Source: an uncultured Cellvibrio sp. (lineage in GTDB: Bacteria; Pseudomonadota; Gammaproteobacteria; Pseudomonadales; Cellvibrionaceae). Taken from it: a DNA stretch of 10,973 bases. Below the pieces are notes generated by a model. It made no database searches. It worked only from the letters and a program-made list of their open reading frames with translations, and was not told the DNA's origin. The stretch covers positions 1-10,973 of the forward strand of contig CAMLRI010000026.1 of assembly GCA_946482385.1 (NCBI GenBank), given 5' to 3'. Positions 1 to 7,234 of this stretch are shown piece by piece; the stretch's first letter is position 1; each line of letters starts with the position of its first letter. Both the position numbers and the translations under genes were made by a program.

Positions 1-679
1 AAATGAGCACATTGCGCAAAAATATCAAATCAAACTTGCCAATATCAGGAAACTCTTCATGCAAGTTCAGCGTGAAAAAATCTACCGATTGACGCAGGTC
101 CTGCGCCACCCGGATATTGCCCGCCTGGGGGCCTATACCCTTGCGGCAAAAGCGGTGCAGATAATCCTGGGAAATATTTTTGGCGCGCGCCAGTGGGTAA
201 ATACCTGTGCGCGCCTGCTGGATAACCCGAGCATTAACATCGGAACTCAACAGCTCCCACGCCACCGGGCAGCGATCCTTAAGCACCATGGCGATGCTGT
301 AGGGCTCCTCACCGGTAGACGCTGCCGCGCTCCACACGCGAAATTGCGCCGGCGGCTTTAGGGCCGGCAAAATTTCATTGGTCAGATAATCAAAATGTTT
401 TTGTTCGCGAAAAAAATAGGTTTCGTTAGTGGTCATTAATTCCAGTGCTGTATCCAGCTCCTGGCGCCCCTGAGGGCTTTGGATGTAGCGATAGTATTCG
501 CTGTAGCCATTGACGTCGCAGGCGTGCAGGCGCTTCCACAGGCGATTACTCAACAGCGCCTTTTTCTGCTCCGGCAAAAAGATGCCCAGCTTGTCGTGAA
601 TCAAGCGCTGGAATAACTGGAACTCCTTATCGGATGGCAAGGGGGTACTGGCTAGATCCTGCGTCATAGTCAAAGTCAT
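1..679 (-). CDS. cheR: CheR, chemoreceptor glutamate methyltransferase (3' end beyond window)
   Basis: Transfers methyl groups from S-adenosylmethionine to glutamates on MCP signalling helices, giving adaptation. I translated the minus strand from ATG at 679; the frame stays open for 226 codons to the window edge, so about 50 C-terminal residues are missing (the family is about 270-280 aa). Residues 20-70 form the helical N-terminal CheR domain. The conserved TNETYFFR sits at 84-91, the SAM-binding AASTGEEPYS at 119-128, SSDVNA at 145-150, and the late motif FDLIFLRNVLI at 216-226. The start follows the upstream MCP stop by 15 nt. A GGAG lies only 3 nt before this ATG, a short spacing, and the alternative ATG at 667 lies too far from it. 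It is the last visible gene of the che operon; cheD/cheB probably follow outside the window. Family assignment is secure; the receptors it serves are inferred from context. Confidence 0.93.
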   Translation of the reverse strand, partial: MTLTMTQDLASTPLPSDKEFQLFQRLIHDKLGIFLPEQKKALLSNRLWKRLHACDVNGYSEYYRYIQSPQGRQELDTALELMTTNETYFFREQKHFDYLTNEILPALKPPAQFRVWSAAASTGEEPYSIAMVLKDRCPVAWELLSSDVNARVIQQARTGIYPLARAKNISQDYLHRFCRKGIGPQAGNIRVAQDLRQSVDFFTLNLHEEFPDIGKFDLIFLRNVLI

Positions 680-694
680 CTACTCCATCATCAC

Positions 695-2398
695 TCAGTC
701 AAAGCGTACAAAATTTTCATCCTGGTCATCCGCAGCTTGAGCCGCACGCTTTTTACCAGCAGGCACCACTGGCTCGCCCCGGGATTTGCCTTTCGTTACA
801 GGTTGGGCAGGCGCCACTTTTACTGATTTGGCTTTGGCACCGCCAAGGCTGCCCTGCGCGGCCATGGCATCCAATTTAAAATAGGTCATGGACTCTTGCA
901 GGCGAATCGCCTGGGCGCTCATTTCTTCGGAGGTGGAGCTCAATTCTTCCGAGGCCGCCGCGTTTTGTTGCAAGGTTTGGCTCACCTGGCCTATAGCGCC
1001 ATTGATTTGCACCACACCGGTATTCTGCTCTTGGGATGCGGCGGTAATTTCTTGCACCAAATCGGCGGTTTTGCGGATGGCAGGAACCATATCGTTAAGC
1101 ATAGTGCCGGCGCGCTCGGCGCTTTTCACCGTTTCGCCGGCCAACTGGCCAATTTCCTGCGCCGCCACCTGGCTGCGCTCGGCCAGCTTGCGCACCTCGG
1201 AGGCGACCACCGCGAAACCGCGGCCGTGTTCTCCCGCGCGCCCCGCTTCAATGGCGGCATTCAGTGCTAACAAGTTGGTTTGGTAAGCAATATCGTCAAT
1301 CACCGATATGCGCTCGGCAATTTTTTGCATGGCCTCAATGGTGCCCAACACAGCTTCACCGCTGGCTGACGCGTCCCGCGAGGCCTTTTGCGCAATGCCA
1401 TCGGTCACCTTGGCGTTCTCGGTATTTTGGGCGATAGACGCGGCCATCTGCTCCATAGAGGCGGAGGTTTCCTCCACACTGGCCGCCTGCACCGATGCGC
1501 CCTTGGCCAGGGATTGGGCTGTGGCGTTTACCTCTTCCGAAGCTGACGACAGCGCATCGGCGGAACTGCGCACCTCGGCAATAATTTGCGCTAGCTGCTG
1601 CCGCATATTAGCCACGCTGGCCAGCAGCGATGACTGGTCGCCCTGCTTGAGCTGAATATCAAAATTCAACTGGCCATCGGCCACCCGCGCCACCACGTCG
1701 GAAGTGTAGGCAGGTTCACCGCCCAGGGTGTTAAACAAATCGCGGAAAATAATCACCATAACTACCACTATGATGGTAGAGGCGCCCAGGCTGATAATTA
1801 ACAGCAAACTCAGGGTGCGGGTGTAAACGCTATCGGTTTTTGCCTCGGTATCCACCAAATACTGGGCAAAACCAGCAAGGGTTTCATCGGCCAGGGCATC
1901 CATTTGCTGGGCTGCCGCGCGATCCATACCCGATACCAATTTGTCGACCTTTTTACCGGTTTCGCTATCGGCACGATCAAACTTTTCCAAGGCCTTGCGA
2001 TAATTTTCACCGAGGGTGGCATGCTCCTTAACCAAAGCCTGGTAGGCATCAATAGGTTCAGCCTCCAGCTTTTGCAACTCCATGGCTTTATGCAGCAAGG
2101 CATTCACCTCGCCCTCTTCCTTAATAAAACCCTTGGTGTATTTATCCAATTGCGCCGGGTCATTGCCGCGTATCAGAATATTTTTCCACTCTTGCACCTG
2201 GGTTTTAAAATGAATGGAGGCCTGCTGTACGTTGGCCAAGATCTCCGAGCGGCGCTGGATATGCTCGGCGCTGTCAACCACAATCGAATTAAACTGCTTG
2301 AGCTGCACAAAGGCCGACAACCCCAACACCACCAAGCCCAGCACCATCAGAATGCTGAGCAACATGATTTTAAACTTTAACGTAAGATTGTTGAGCAT
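695..2398 (-). CDS. Transmembrane methyl-accepting chemotaxis protein with HAMP and C-terminal CheR-tether-like peptide
   Basis: Inner-membrane chemoreceptor, 567 aa from ATG 2398. I prefer this to the GTG at 2407 because AGG lies 8 nt before the ATG and nothing suitable precedes the GTG. TM1 spans about 11-32 and TM2 about 195-218. Between them is a mostly helical periplasmic region of about 160 aa (four-helix-bundle type by appearance), with the conserved-looking VQEWKNILIRG at 68-78. A HAMP-like segment covers about 219-275 (LGGEPAYTSDVVARV). The cytoplasmic hairpin tip is [20 protein letters not shown] (367-386), then [18 protein letters not shown]. Three stretches fit the methylation consensus: around E309/E310, Q456/E457 and E484/E485. 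After 510 comes a Lys/Pro/Ala-rich linker ending in NFVRF-D, which fits the CheR/CheB pentapeptide pattern. It lies 32 nt after cheW and 15 nt before cheR. The ligand cannot be read from the sequence. Confidence 0.95.
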   Translation of the reverse strand: MLNNLTLKFKIMLLSILMVLGLVVLGLSAFVQLKQFNSIVVDSAEHIQRRSEILANVQQASIHFKTQVQEWKNILIRGNDPAQLDKYTKGFIKEEGEVNALLHKAMELQKLEAEPIDAYQALVKEHATLGENYRKALEKFDRADSETGKKVDKLVSGMDRAAAQQMDALADETLAGFAQYLVDTEAKTDSVYTRTLSLLLIISLGASTIIVVVMVIIFRDLFNTLGGEPAYTSDVVARVADGQLNFDIQLKQGDQSSLLASVANMRQQLAQIIAEVRSSADALSSASEEVNATAQSLAKGASVQAASVEETSASMEQMAASIAQNTENAKVTDGIAQKASRDASASGEAVLGTIEAMQKIAERISVIDDIAYQTNLLALNAAIEAGRAGEHGRGFAVVASEVRKLAERSQVAAQEIGQLAGETVKSAERAGTMLNDMVPAIRKTADLVQEITAASQEQNTGVVQINGAIGQVSQTLQQNAAASEELSSTSEEMSAQAIRLQESMTYFKLDAMAAQGSLGGAKAKSVKVAPAQPVTKGKSRGEPVVPAGKKRAAQAADDQDENFVRFD

Positions 2399-2430
2399 AT
2401 CCGCCACCTGCCGTTATCGGGCGTTATTGG

Positions 2431-2940
2431 CTATTCCAGTTGCGCTTCCACCAGATGTGCCAGCTCGCGAATGGAGAGTGCACTATTGGCATCCAGCAAC
2501 ACCACAAACTCATCGCCCTGCTTGGCGATACCCTGAATAAAATCGGCGCGGATGTTGGCACCAAAAGAAGGAGCGTCTTCTATATCTTCCGCCTCAATTT
2601 CAATTACTTCACTCACCGCATCAGCCAGCAAACCCAATACATGGCTTTGCTCATTGGTGGATATTTCCACCACAATAATGCAAGTGCGACGCTGCACTTC
2701 TATAGGTTTACGGCCAAGGCGCACCGCCAGATCGATTACCGGCACCACTTCGCCGCGCAGGTTGATAACCCCGCGCAAAAAATTGGGCATCAATGGCACG
2801 GCTGTGATGCCGCTGTATTCAATAATTTCACGGGTTTGCGACAACTCAAGGCCATAGTGTTCACTGCCGATACAAAAGGTCAGATACTGTTTTTTAACAC
2901 TGGCTGCTGTCATTTTTTTCGCGGCTGCTACCTGGGTCAT
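2431..2940 (-). CDS. cheW: CheW, receptor-kinase coupling protein
   Basis: Soluble adaptor that links MCPs to CheA in the chemosensory array. It has 169 aa, normal for the family. After a short Lys/Ala-rich N-terminus, one CheW domain runs from about residue 16 to the end, with FCIGSEHYGLEL, the VPLMPNFLRGVINLRGEVVP core (receptor- and CheA-binding face, including the NLRG turn) and IDLAVRLG. The start ATG overlaps the cheA stop in an ATGA arrangement (4 bp), indicating translational coupling. An AGGAG lies about 8 nt before the start, inside the cheA 3' end. There is no CheY-like receiver domain, so it is a plain CheW and not a CheV. Confidence 0.96.
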   Translation of the reverse strand: MTQVAAAKKMTAASVKKQYLTFCIGSEHYGLELSQTREIIEYSGITAVPLMPNFLRGVINLRGEVVPVIDLAVRLGRKPIEVQRRTCIIVVEISTNEQSHVLGLLADAVSEVIEIEAEDIEDAPSFGANIRADFIQGIAKQGDEFVVLLDANSALSIRELAHLVEAQLE

Positions 2941-5135
2941 TTGTCCATCTCCTGCATATTGCCGGCAAAGGCATTGTTGCGCATATGTTCTTTGCTAATT
3001 GCAAAATTGATCAGTTGCTGCACATCCACGATCAGAGCTACTGCGCCTGTGCCAAGCAAACTGGAACCACCTATACCTTTAAGCGCCTGAAAAATGGGGC
3101 CCATGGGTTTTACTACGGTTTGAATTTCACCATGCAGCTCGTCCACCACTAATCCGGCGCGCTTTTCACCAAACTGCACTACCACAATTTTTTCCCGATC
3201 TACGTCCTGCAGGGGTAAATTAAAAATTTCACGCAGACGAATATAAGGCACCTGCTCACCGCGCAAGTTAACGCAATTTTGCCCCTGCACATGATTGAGC
3301 GAATGCAGGTCCACACATTCCAGGATAGTGTTTTGCGGCACGATAAAATCCACATTGCTGGCCGCCACATGGAAGCCATCAATAATCGCCAGGGTAAGTG
3401 GCAGGCGGATAATAAAGTGGGTTCCCACACCCAGCTCGCTCTCTATATCTATGCCGCCCTGCAATTCCTCAATATTGCGCCGTACCACATCCATACCCAC
3501 ACCGCGGCCAGACAAGTTGGTTACCTGCTCGGCAGTGGAAAAACCCGGGTGAAAAATCAGTTGGAACAATTCCTGTTGGGTCAGCTGTGCCCCTGCATCA
3601 ATCAAACCATTGGCAATGGCTTTTTTGCGGATGCGCTCCACATCCAGGCCGCCGCCATCGTCGCTGATGCCGATCACGATATTGCCGGCATCGTGACGCG
3701 CCGTCAGTTTTAAGGTGCCGGCGCTGGGTTTGTTGCGCTCGCGGCGCAAATGCACAGATTCGATACCGTGATCCATGGCATTGCGCACAATATGCATTAA
3801 GGGGTCGTTGAGCTTTTCCACCATGGAGCGATCCAATTCGGTTTCCGCCCCTTCAATCACCAAGTCAATTTCCTTGCCCAATGACTTGGCGGTATCGCGC
3901 ACTACGCGTTTGAATTTTTGGAAGGTTTCACCGATAGGCACCATGCGCAAGGTGAGTGCGGCATCGCGGATCTGCTCTGTGAAACTGCCCATGGAAGTGA
4001 CTGCTTCCGACAAGCTGGGATTGGACAAACCCGACACCAGCAAATCTATGCGCTGACGATTGATGACCAATTCGCCAATCAGGTTTATCAGCTTGTCGAG
4101 GCGATCGGCATCGACGCGGATAAAACGGCTTTCGGGGGTATTTTTGCGCTCGCTGATGGCCTTTTGCTTTTCCAGTGCCGCGTCGACAATTTCCGGCGCA
4201 ACGGTTTGCGATTCCACCAGGATATTGCCAATTTTGGCCACAGGCTTTTGCTCTATGGCTTGCTGTTTTTGCACCTCCAGGGCCGCTTCCAGTTCCTGGT
4301 AGGTAATGGCGTGGCTTTTGATCAGGATTTCGCCCAGACGCTGTACATTTTCCGGCAGGGATTTAATCAGATTGATATAGGCTTGGATGTTGCTGCGCGG
4401 CGGAATAATGGTTAGCTCGGCATCATCGCGCACAAACATAAAGGCATCTTCGATTTCCTCCTGGGAGGAATCGGATTGCAGGCTGATTTCAAAACCCAGG
4501 TACAAATCTTCCGGATCAAAACTCTCATCGGTGGGCAGGTGGTCGGCTATGGTGGCAATGTGGACAATTTTGCCCAGGGTATTGAGGAAGCGGATGATCG
4601 ACAGCGGGTCCATACCGTTGCGCAGCAAATCGCGCCCCAGGCGCACTGAAATATGCCAGGCATCTTTTTCCGAGCGTTTGCCCTCTGGCTCCGCCTTGGT
4701 AGCTCTGGGCGCAAGCTGGGGCTGTTTGCCTGCCGCCTTGTGATCATCCGCCAACCAAGGGGACAAGCTATCCAGGAGCGCACGGCCTTGCGCCAGGCAT
4801 TCGCCATCGTTGGCACTGCCCTGGCGGGCGTTGTCGACCAGGCGCGCAATATGATCGCGGCAGGGCAGCAGTATGCTCAACAAATCCGAGGTCAGGGTAA
4901 CTTTGCCATCGCGGGCATTGTCGAGCAGGTTTTCCACTATATGGGTGAACTTGACGATATCGTCCAAGCCAAATAATCCCGCCGAGCCTTTAATGGTGTG
5001 CACCGCACGAAACAATTCGTTGATGGTTTCGCGATCCTGCTCGCCATCATCCAGGCGCAACAGTGCAGCCTCCATGGCGTCGAGCAATTCAGCAGCCTCG
5101 GCGAAAAACGTTTGCAGCGCGCTATCAAGATTCAT
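2937..5135 (-). CDS. cheA: CheA, chemotaxis histidine kinase with inserted MshEN-like repeat
   Basis: Histidine kinase that passes phosphate to CheY under receptor control. It has 732 aa from ATG 5135, supported by an AAGGA about 8 nt upstream; the frame extends 22 codons further but lacks a better site. Domains in order: P1/HPt (1-125, AVHTIKGSAG with phospho-acceptor H46); an Ala/Lys-rich linker; a region at about 160-250 starting WHISVRLGRDLLRNG and ending FVRDDAELTIIPP, in the place of P2 but unlike E. coli P2; a tandem MshEN-like repeat (266-289 and 301-324); P3 dimerisation helices (about 336-400, DRLDKLINLIGELVINRQ); P4 ATPase (N-box HIVRNAMDHGIE 448-459, SDDGGG 491-496, GRGVGMDVV 543-551); P5 CheW-like regulatory domain (about 580-720). 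All catalytic motifs are intact. It starts 1 nt after the STAS stop and overlaps cheW by 4 bp. No receiver domain is fused, so output probably goes to the separate CheY. Confidence 0.97.
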   Translation of the reverse strand: MNLDSALQTFFAEAAELLDAMEAALLRLDDGEQDRETINELFRAVHTIKGSAGLFGLDDIVKFTHIVENLLDNARDGKVTLTSDLLSILLPCRDHIARLVDNARQGSANDGECLAQGRALLDSLSPWLADDHKAAGKQPQLAPRATKAEPEGKRSEKDAWHISVRLGRDLLRNGMDPLSIIRFLNTLGKIVHIATIADHLPTDESFDPEDLYLGFEISLQSDSSQEEIEDAFMFVRDDAELTIIPPRSNIQAYINLIKSLPENVQRLGEILIKSHAITYQELEAALEVQKQQAIEQKPVAKIGNILVESQTVAPEIVDAALEKQKAISERKNTPESRFIRVDADRLDKLINLIGELVINRQRIDLLVSGLSNPSLSEAVTSMGSFTEQIRDAALTLRMVPIGETFQKFKRVVRDTAKSLGKEIDLVIEGAETELDRSMVEKLNDPLMHIVRNAMDHGIESVHLRRERNKPSAGTLKLTARHDAGNIVIGISDDGGGLDVERIRKKAIANGLIDAGAQLTQQELFQLIFHPGFSTAEQVTNLSGRGVGMDVVRRNIEELQGGIDIESELGVGTHFIIRLPLTLAIIDGFHVAASNVDFIVPQNTILECVDLHSLNHVQGQNCVNLRGEQVPYIRLREIFNLPLQDVDREKIVVVQFGEKRAGLVVDELHGEIQTVVKPMGPIFQALKGIGGSSLLGTGAVALIVDVQQLINFAISKEHMRNNAFAGNMQEMDK

Positions 5136-5136
5136 A

Positions 5137-5442
5137 TCAGTGTTCCTTGGCAAAATGGCTGGGTATATCCAGTAGTGAAAACACTGCATCGACCAGCTCA
5201 TTGGTTTTGCCGATGGCGACCTCTATAGAGGCCTCGGTGATTAATTTATTGATAAACAGCAGCAGCTGCACACCGGCGGTATCCAGCTCGGCCAGCTGGT
5301 GCAAATCCAGATTCACTTTGGCGGTGGTGGGCAATGGCTCCGACAAAAATTCATCCTTTACCTGCGCCACTGTGTAAATTGTTAATTCACCCGATATGGC
5401 GAGCGCGGTGGTGTCCTTGCTGGTTTTGCGACTGATGGCCAT
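5137..5442 (-). CDS. STAS-domain protein (anti-sigma-antagonist/MlaB-like fold) in che operon
   Basis: Small 101-aa single-domain protein. ATG 5442 is chosen over the in-frame GTG at 5451 because GAGG lies 8 nt before the ATG. It has the STAS pattern: an early beta strand ALAISGELTIYT (13-24), a strand VNLDLHQLAELD (43-54), then DTAGVQLLL (54-62) starting the helix whose first residue is the regulatory Ser/Thr in SpoIIAA-type proteins. Here the serine position is Thr55, so phosphorylation is possible. There is no membrane segment and no transporter domain, so this is not a SulP tail. Spacing is 10 nt after cheY and 1 nt before cheA, so it is very likely co-expressed and perhaps stoichiometric with the kinase. 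Its partner kinase or phosphatase is not visible. Function in chemotaxis is unknown to me; from memory, comparable genes sit at this position in some gammaproteobacterial clusters. Confidence 0.88.
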   Translation of the reverse strand: MAISRKTSKDTTALAISGELTIYTVAQVKDEFLSEPLPTTAKVNLDLHQLAELDTAGVQLLLFINKLITEASIEVAIGKTNELVDAVFSLLDIPSHFAKEH

Positions 5443-5452
5443 GGCACACACC

Positions 5453-5818
5453 TCATTGAATTAGCATGGAAACCGCTTGCAGCATTTGCTCGGGGCGGAA
5501 GGGTTTAACAATCCAGGCTTTGGCGCCGGCGGCCTGGCCTTCTTTTTTCTTGTCGTCGGCACCTTCGGTGGTGAGCATAATCACCGGGGTAAATTTGTAA
5601 TTGGGTTTTTGTTTCATTTCCTTCACAAAAGTTATGCCATCCATATTGGGCATGTTCACGTCGGAAATGACCAAATTGATTTTCTGGCCATCCAGTTTGC
5701 TCAGGGCATCGCGCCCGTCGCTGGCCTCCACTACGGTATAGCCAGCGCCGCGCAGCGCCATGCCAACTACCTGGCGGATACTCGCCGAATCATCCACTAC
5801 CAAAATCACCTTGGACAT
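5453..5818 (-). CDS. cheY: CheY-type single-domain response regulator
   Basis: Stand-alone receiver domain of 121 aa that accepts phosphate from CheA. The acidic pair is D9/D10, the phospho-acceptor is D53 (LVISDVNMPNMDG), the switch threonine is T83 (IMLTTEG), and the conserved lysine is K105 (WIVKPF). The position of E. coli Tyr106 holds Trp102, an aromatic replacement often seen in CheYs outside the enteric flagellar system. No output domain is attached, so it acts through protein binding. A purine-rich AAGGGGG precedes the ATG. It starts 9 nt after the MCP-like gene and ends 10 nt before the STAS gene. Whether it binds the flagellar switch or another target cannot be told here. Confidence 0.97.
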   Translation of the reverse strand: MSKVILVVDDSASIRQVVGMALRGAGYTVVEASDGRDALSKLDGQKINLVISDVNMPNMDGITFVKEMKQKPNYKFTPVIMLTTEGADDKKKEGQAAGAKAWIVKPFRPEQMLQAVSMLIQ

Positions 5819-5827
5819 GAAGCCCCC

Positions 5828-7069
5828 TTAAAAAAATGTAATTTCTGATTTATCCGGCGCCTTGTTGTACTGGGCACCGCGATGCACGTCGACCTGCTCC
5901 AATGTGGTGTAGGTTTTTTGGATAGCAGCCATCCACTCGCCCACATCGAGCGGGCGCACCTGGGTGCCATGGCGCAAACAGGTTTGATGGTCCTCAATAG
6001 CGGCTACCAGCTTGTCCATATCACCGGTGACATGGCTGAGGATTTGGCTGACGCGATCCTGGAATTGCAGGTTGACCAATACCTCTTCAACACTCTGCTG
6101 CACGCCGCTGCTCTCCTGCTCCAATACTTGCGCCGATTGCAAAATGTTTTCGCTGGAGTTTTGGAATTGGTCGATCACTTGCGCAATAGTGGACTCGGAG
6201 GCACTGAGACGGTTGTTATCTTCCTGGGCGTAGGCAGTGGTGCGGTCCAGGGTAGTTTGCAATGTGGAGTTGACTTGCTCGATACGCTTGCCAATACGCG
6301 AGCCGGTTTCACCGGAGCGGGTGGAGAGGGTGCGCACTTCGTCGGCCACCACGGCAAAGCCGCGCCCGTATTCGCCGGCGCGCGCTGCTTCAATCGCAGC
6401 ATTAAGGGCGAGCAAGTTGGTTTGCGAGGCTATGCCCGCCACCTCGGCGCTCATACCACTTAATTCAACGGTAATTTTCGATAAGCCGGAAATTTCGCCG
6501 AGCAGTTCATCGCGCTGCTGTATGGCATCGCGCAGGGTGGAGGTAATTTTGCCCAACTCGCGGCTGGCAAAATGAATCACACCACCCAGGCCGGTATCGC
6601 CCTTCATGCTGCCTGCAGTTTGTGCGGAGCTGGTAACAGCAGCCTGTAACCGGCCGTGAATTTCGGAAAAGCGGTTGACCAGTTCGGCAATACTTTTTTC
6701 CAGTTGGTGGCGCGCCAGCTCGGTTTGACGCTGCCATAAGGGCAGAACTTCTTTAATTAATGCCTGGTAATTGCCCACCAGTATTTTGTGCTGTTCGGCC
6801 TGGCGCAGCTCCGCTTCTATTTGCGCACTTTGCGCCTGGGTTTGCGCGCGGAATTCAACCAACAGCAACAGCTCGCGGCCCAACCACACACACAAGCCCA
6901 ACACCAGCAACAGCAACAAGCCCTGCCACAAACCGCCGAGCGTGGAGAACACAATCAACAGCAGACTGACGCCACCCAGTGCAGCCAATAAACCCAAGTG
7001 CAATACAGGTGAACTGCCGCCCGCAACAGGCAGGGACGCCTTGGCAGTGGGGATAAATCCGGTATTCAT
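5828..7069 (-). CDS. MCP-like protein, membrane hairpin anchor, CheZ-like C-terminal motif
   Basis: First gene of the operon, 413 aa from ATG 7069; a GTG at 7078 has no ribosome site, and the ATG itself has only a weak GAGTGG. Two hydrophobic segments (about 24-43 and 48-70) are separated by only a few residues, so there is no periplasmic ligand domain, and no HAMP follows. Residues 75-205 are helical, probably coiled coil, with a short Gly-rich break near 153-163. The receptor tip motif is [20 protein letters not shown] (212-231), then [19 protein letters not shown] find no site matching the usual MCP methylation consensus. Past 285 a further helical stretch contains LQFQDRVSQ (334-342), and the protein ends with KSEITFF. 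D338 and Q342 are spaced like the catalytic D143/Q147 of CheZ. It probably joins the CheA/CheW array; a role in CheY dephosphorylation is inference only. Confidence 0.9.
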   Translation of the reverse strand: MNTGFIPTAKASLPVAGGSSPVLHLGLLAALGGVSLLLIVFSTLGGLWQGLLLLLVLGLCVWLGRELLLLVEFRAQTQAQSAQIEAELRQAEQHKILVGNYQALIKEVLPLWQRQTELARHQLEKSIAELVNRFSEIHGRLQAAVTSSAQTAGSMKGDTGLGGVIHFASRELGKITSTLRDAIQQRDELLGEISGLSKITVELSGMSAEVAGIASQTNLLALNAAIEAARAGEYGRGFAVVADEVRTLSTRSGETGSRIGKRIEQVNSTLQTTLDRTTAYAQEDNNRLSASESTIAQVIDQFQNSSENILQSAQVLEQESSGVQQSVEEVLVNLQFQDRVSQILSHVTGDMDKLVAAIEDHQTCLRHGTQVRPLDVGEWMAAIQKTYTTLEQVDVHRGAQYNKAPDKSEITFF

Positions 7070-7096
7070 AGTGACCACTCAACAAGTTAGGACGGA

Positions 7097-7116
7097 ACAG
7101 GCGCAATCTGGCCTGT
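7097..7116 (-). other. Small hairpin in the chemotaxis operon leader
   Basis: ACAGGC and GCCTGT form a 6-bp perfect inverted repeat with an 8-nt loop. It lies in the predicted 5' untranslated leader, about 27 nt before the first start codon. It is not followed by a T-run, so it is not an intrinsic terminator. It could affect mRNA stability or be chance. Confidence 0.3.
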
Positions 7117-7155
7117 AATCAGCAGAAAAAGAGGCTGGATGAAATTGGTCTCTAA

Positions 7156-7184
7156 GGTATAGACGGGGTTTAAATTGATGTCAA
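7156..7184 (-). promoter_or_regulatory. Sigma-70-type promoter of the chemotaxis operon
   Basis: On the minus strand a perfect -35 TTGACA (7179-7184) is followed after exactly 17 nt by TATACC (7156-7161), a 4/6 match to TATAAT. Predicted transcription starts near 7149, leaving a leader of about 80 nt before the first MCP-like gene. It points at the operon and lies downstream of the ppc terminator, as expected for an independent unit. No sigma-28 type site is seen in this orientation. Confidence 0.65.
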
Positions 7185-7199
7185 AAGTGGGGGTTGGGT

Positions 7200-7234
7200 A
7201 AGGTTTTTTAGTTCAAAAGTATTATTAAAACCTT
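7200..7234. repeat. Inverted repeat AAGGTTTT/AAAACCTT upstream of the operon promoter
   Basis: AAGGTTTT (7200-7207) and AAAACCTT (7227-7234) are perfect 8-bp inverted arms separated by 19 bp; a further AACCTT lies at 7242-7247. They sit about 50-85 bp upstream of the predicted start site, where activator sites are common. The regulator is unknown, and the sequence is AT-rich enough that chance cannot be ruled out. Confidence 0.35.

Noticed and set aside
1904..2380. Plus-strand open frame opposite the MCP gene
   Set aside because: It is antisense to an intact receptor gene, with no domain, promoter or partner gene; it is best explained by codon bias of the coding strand.
5136..5201. Upstream-extended start of cheA (22 extra codons)
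   Set aside because: The extra residues overlap the STAS gene, do not look like an HPt N-terminus, and the AAGGA site fits ATG 5135.
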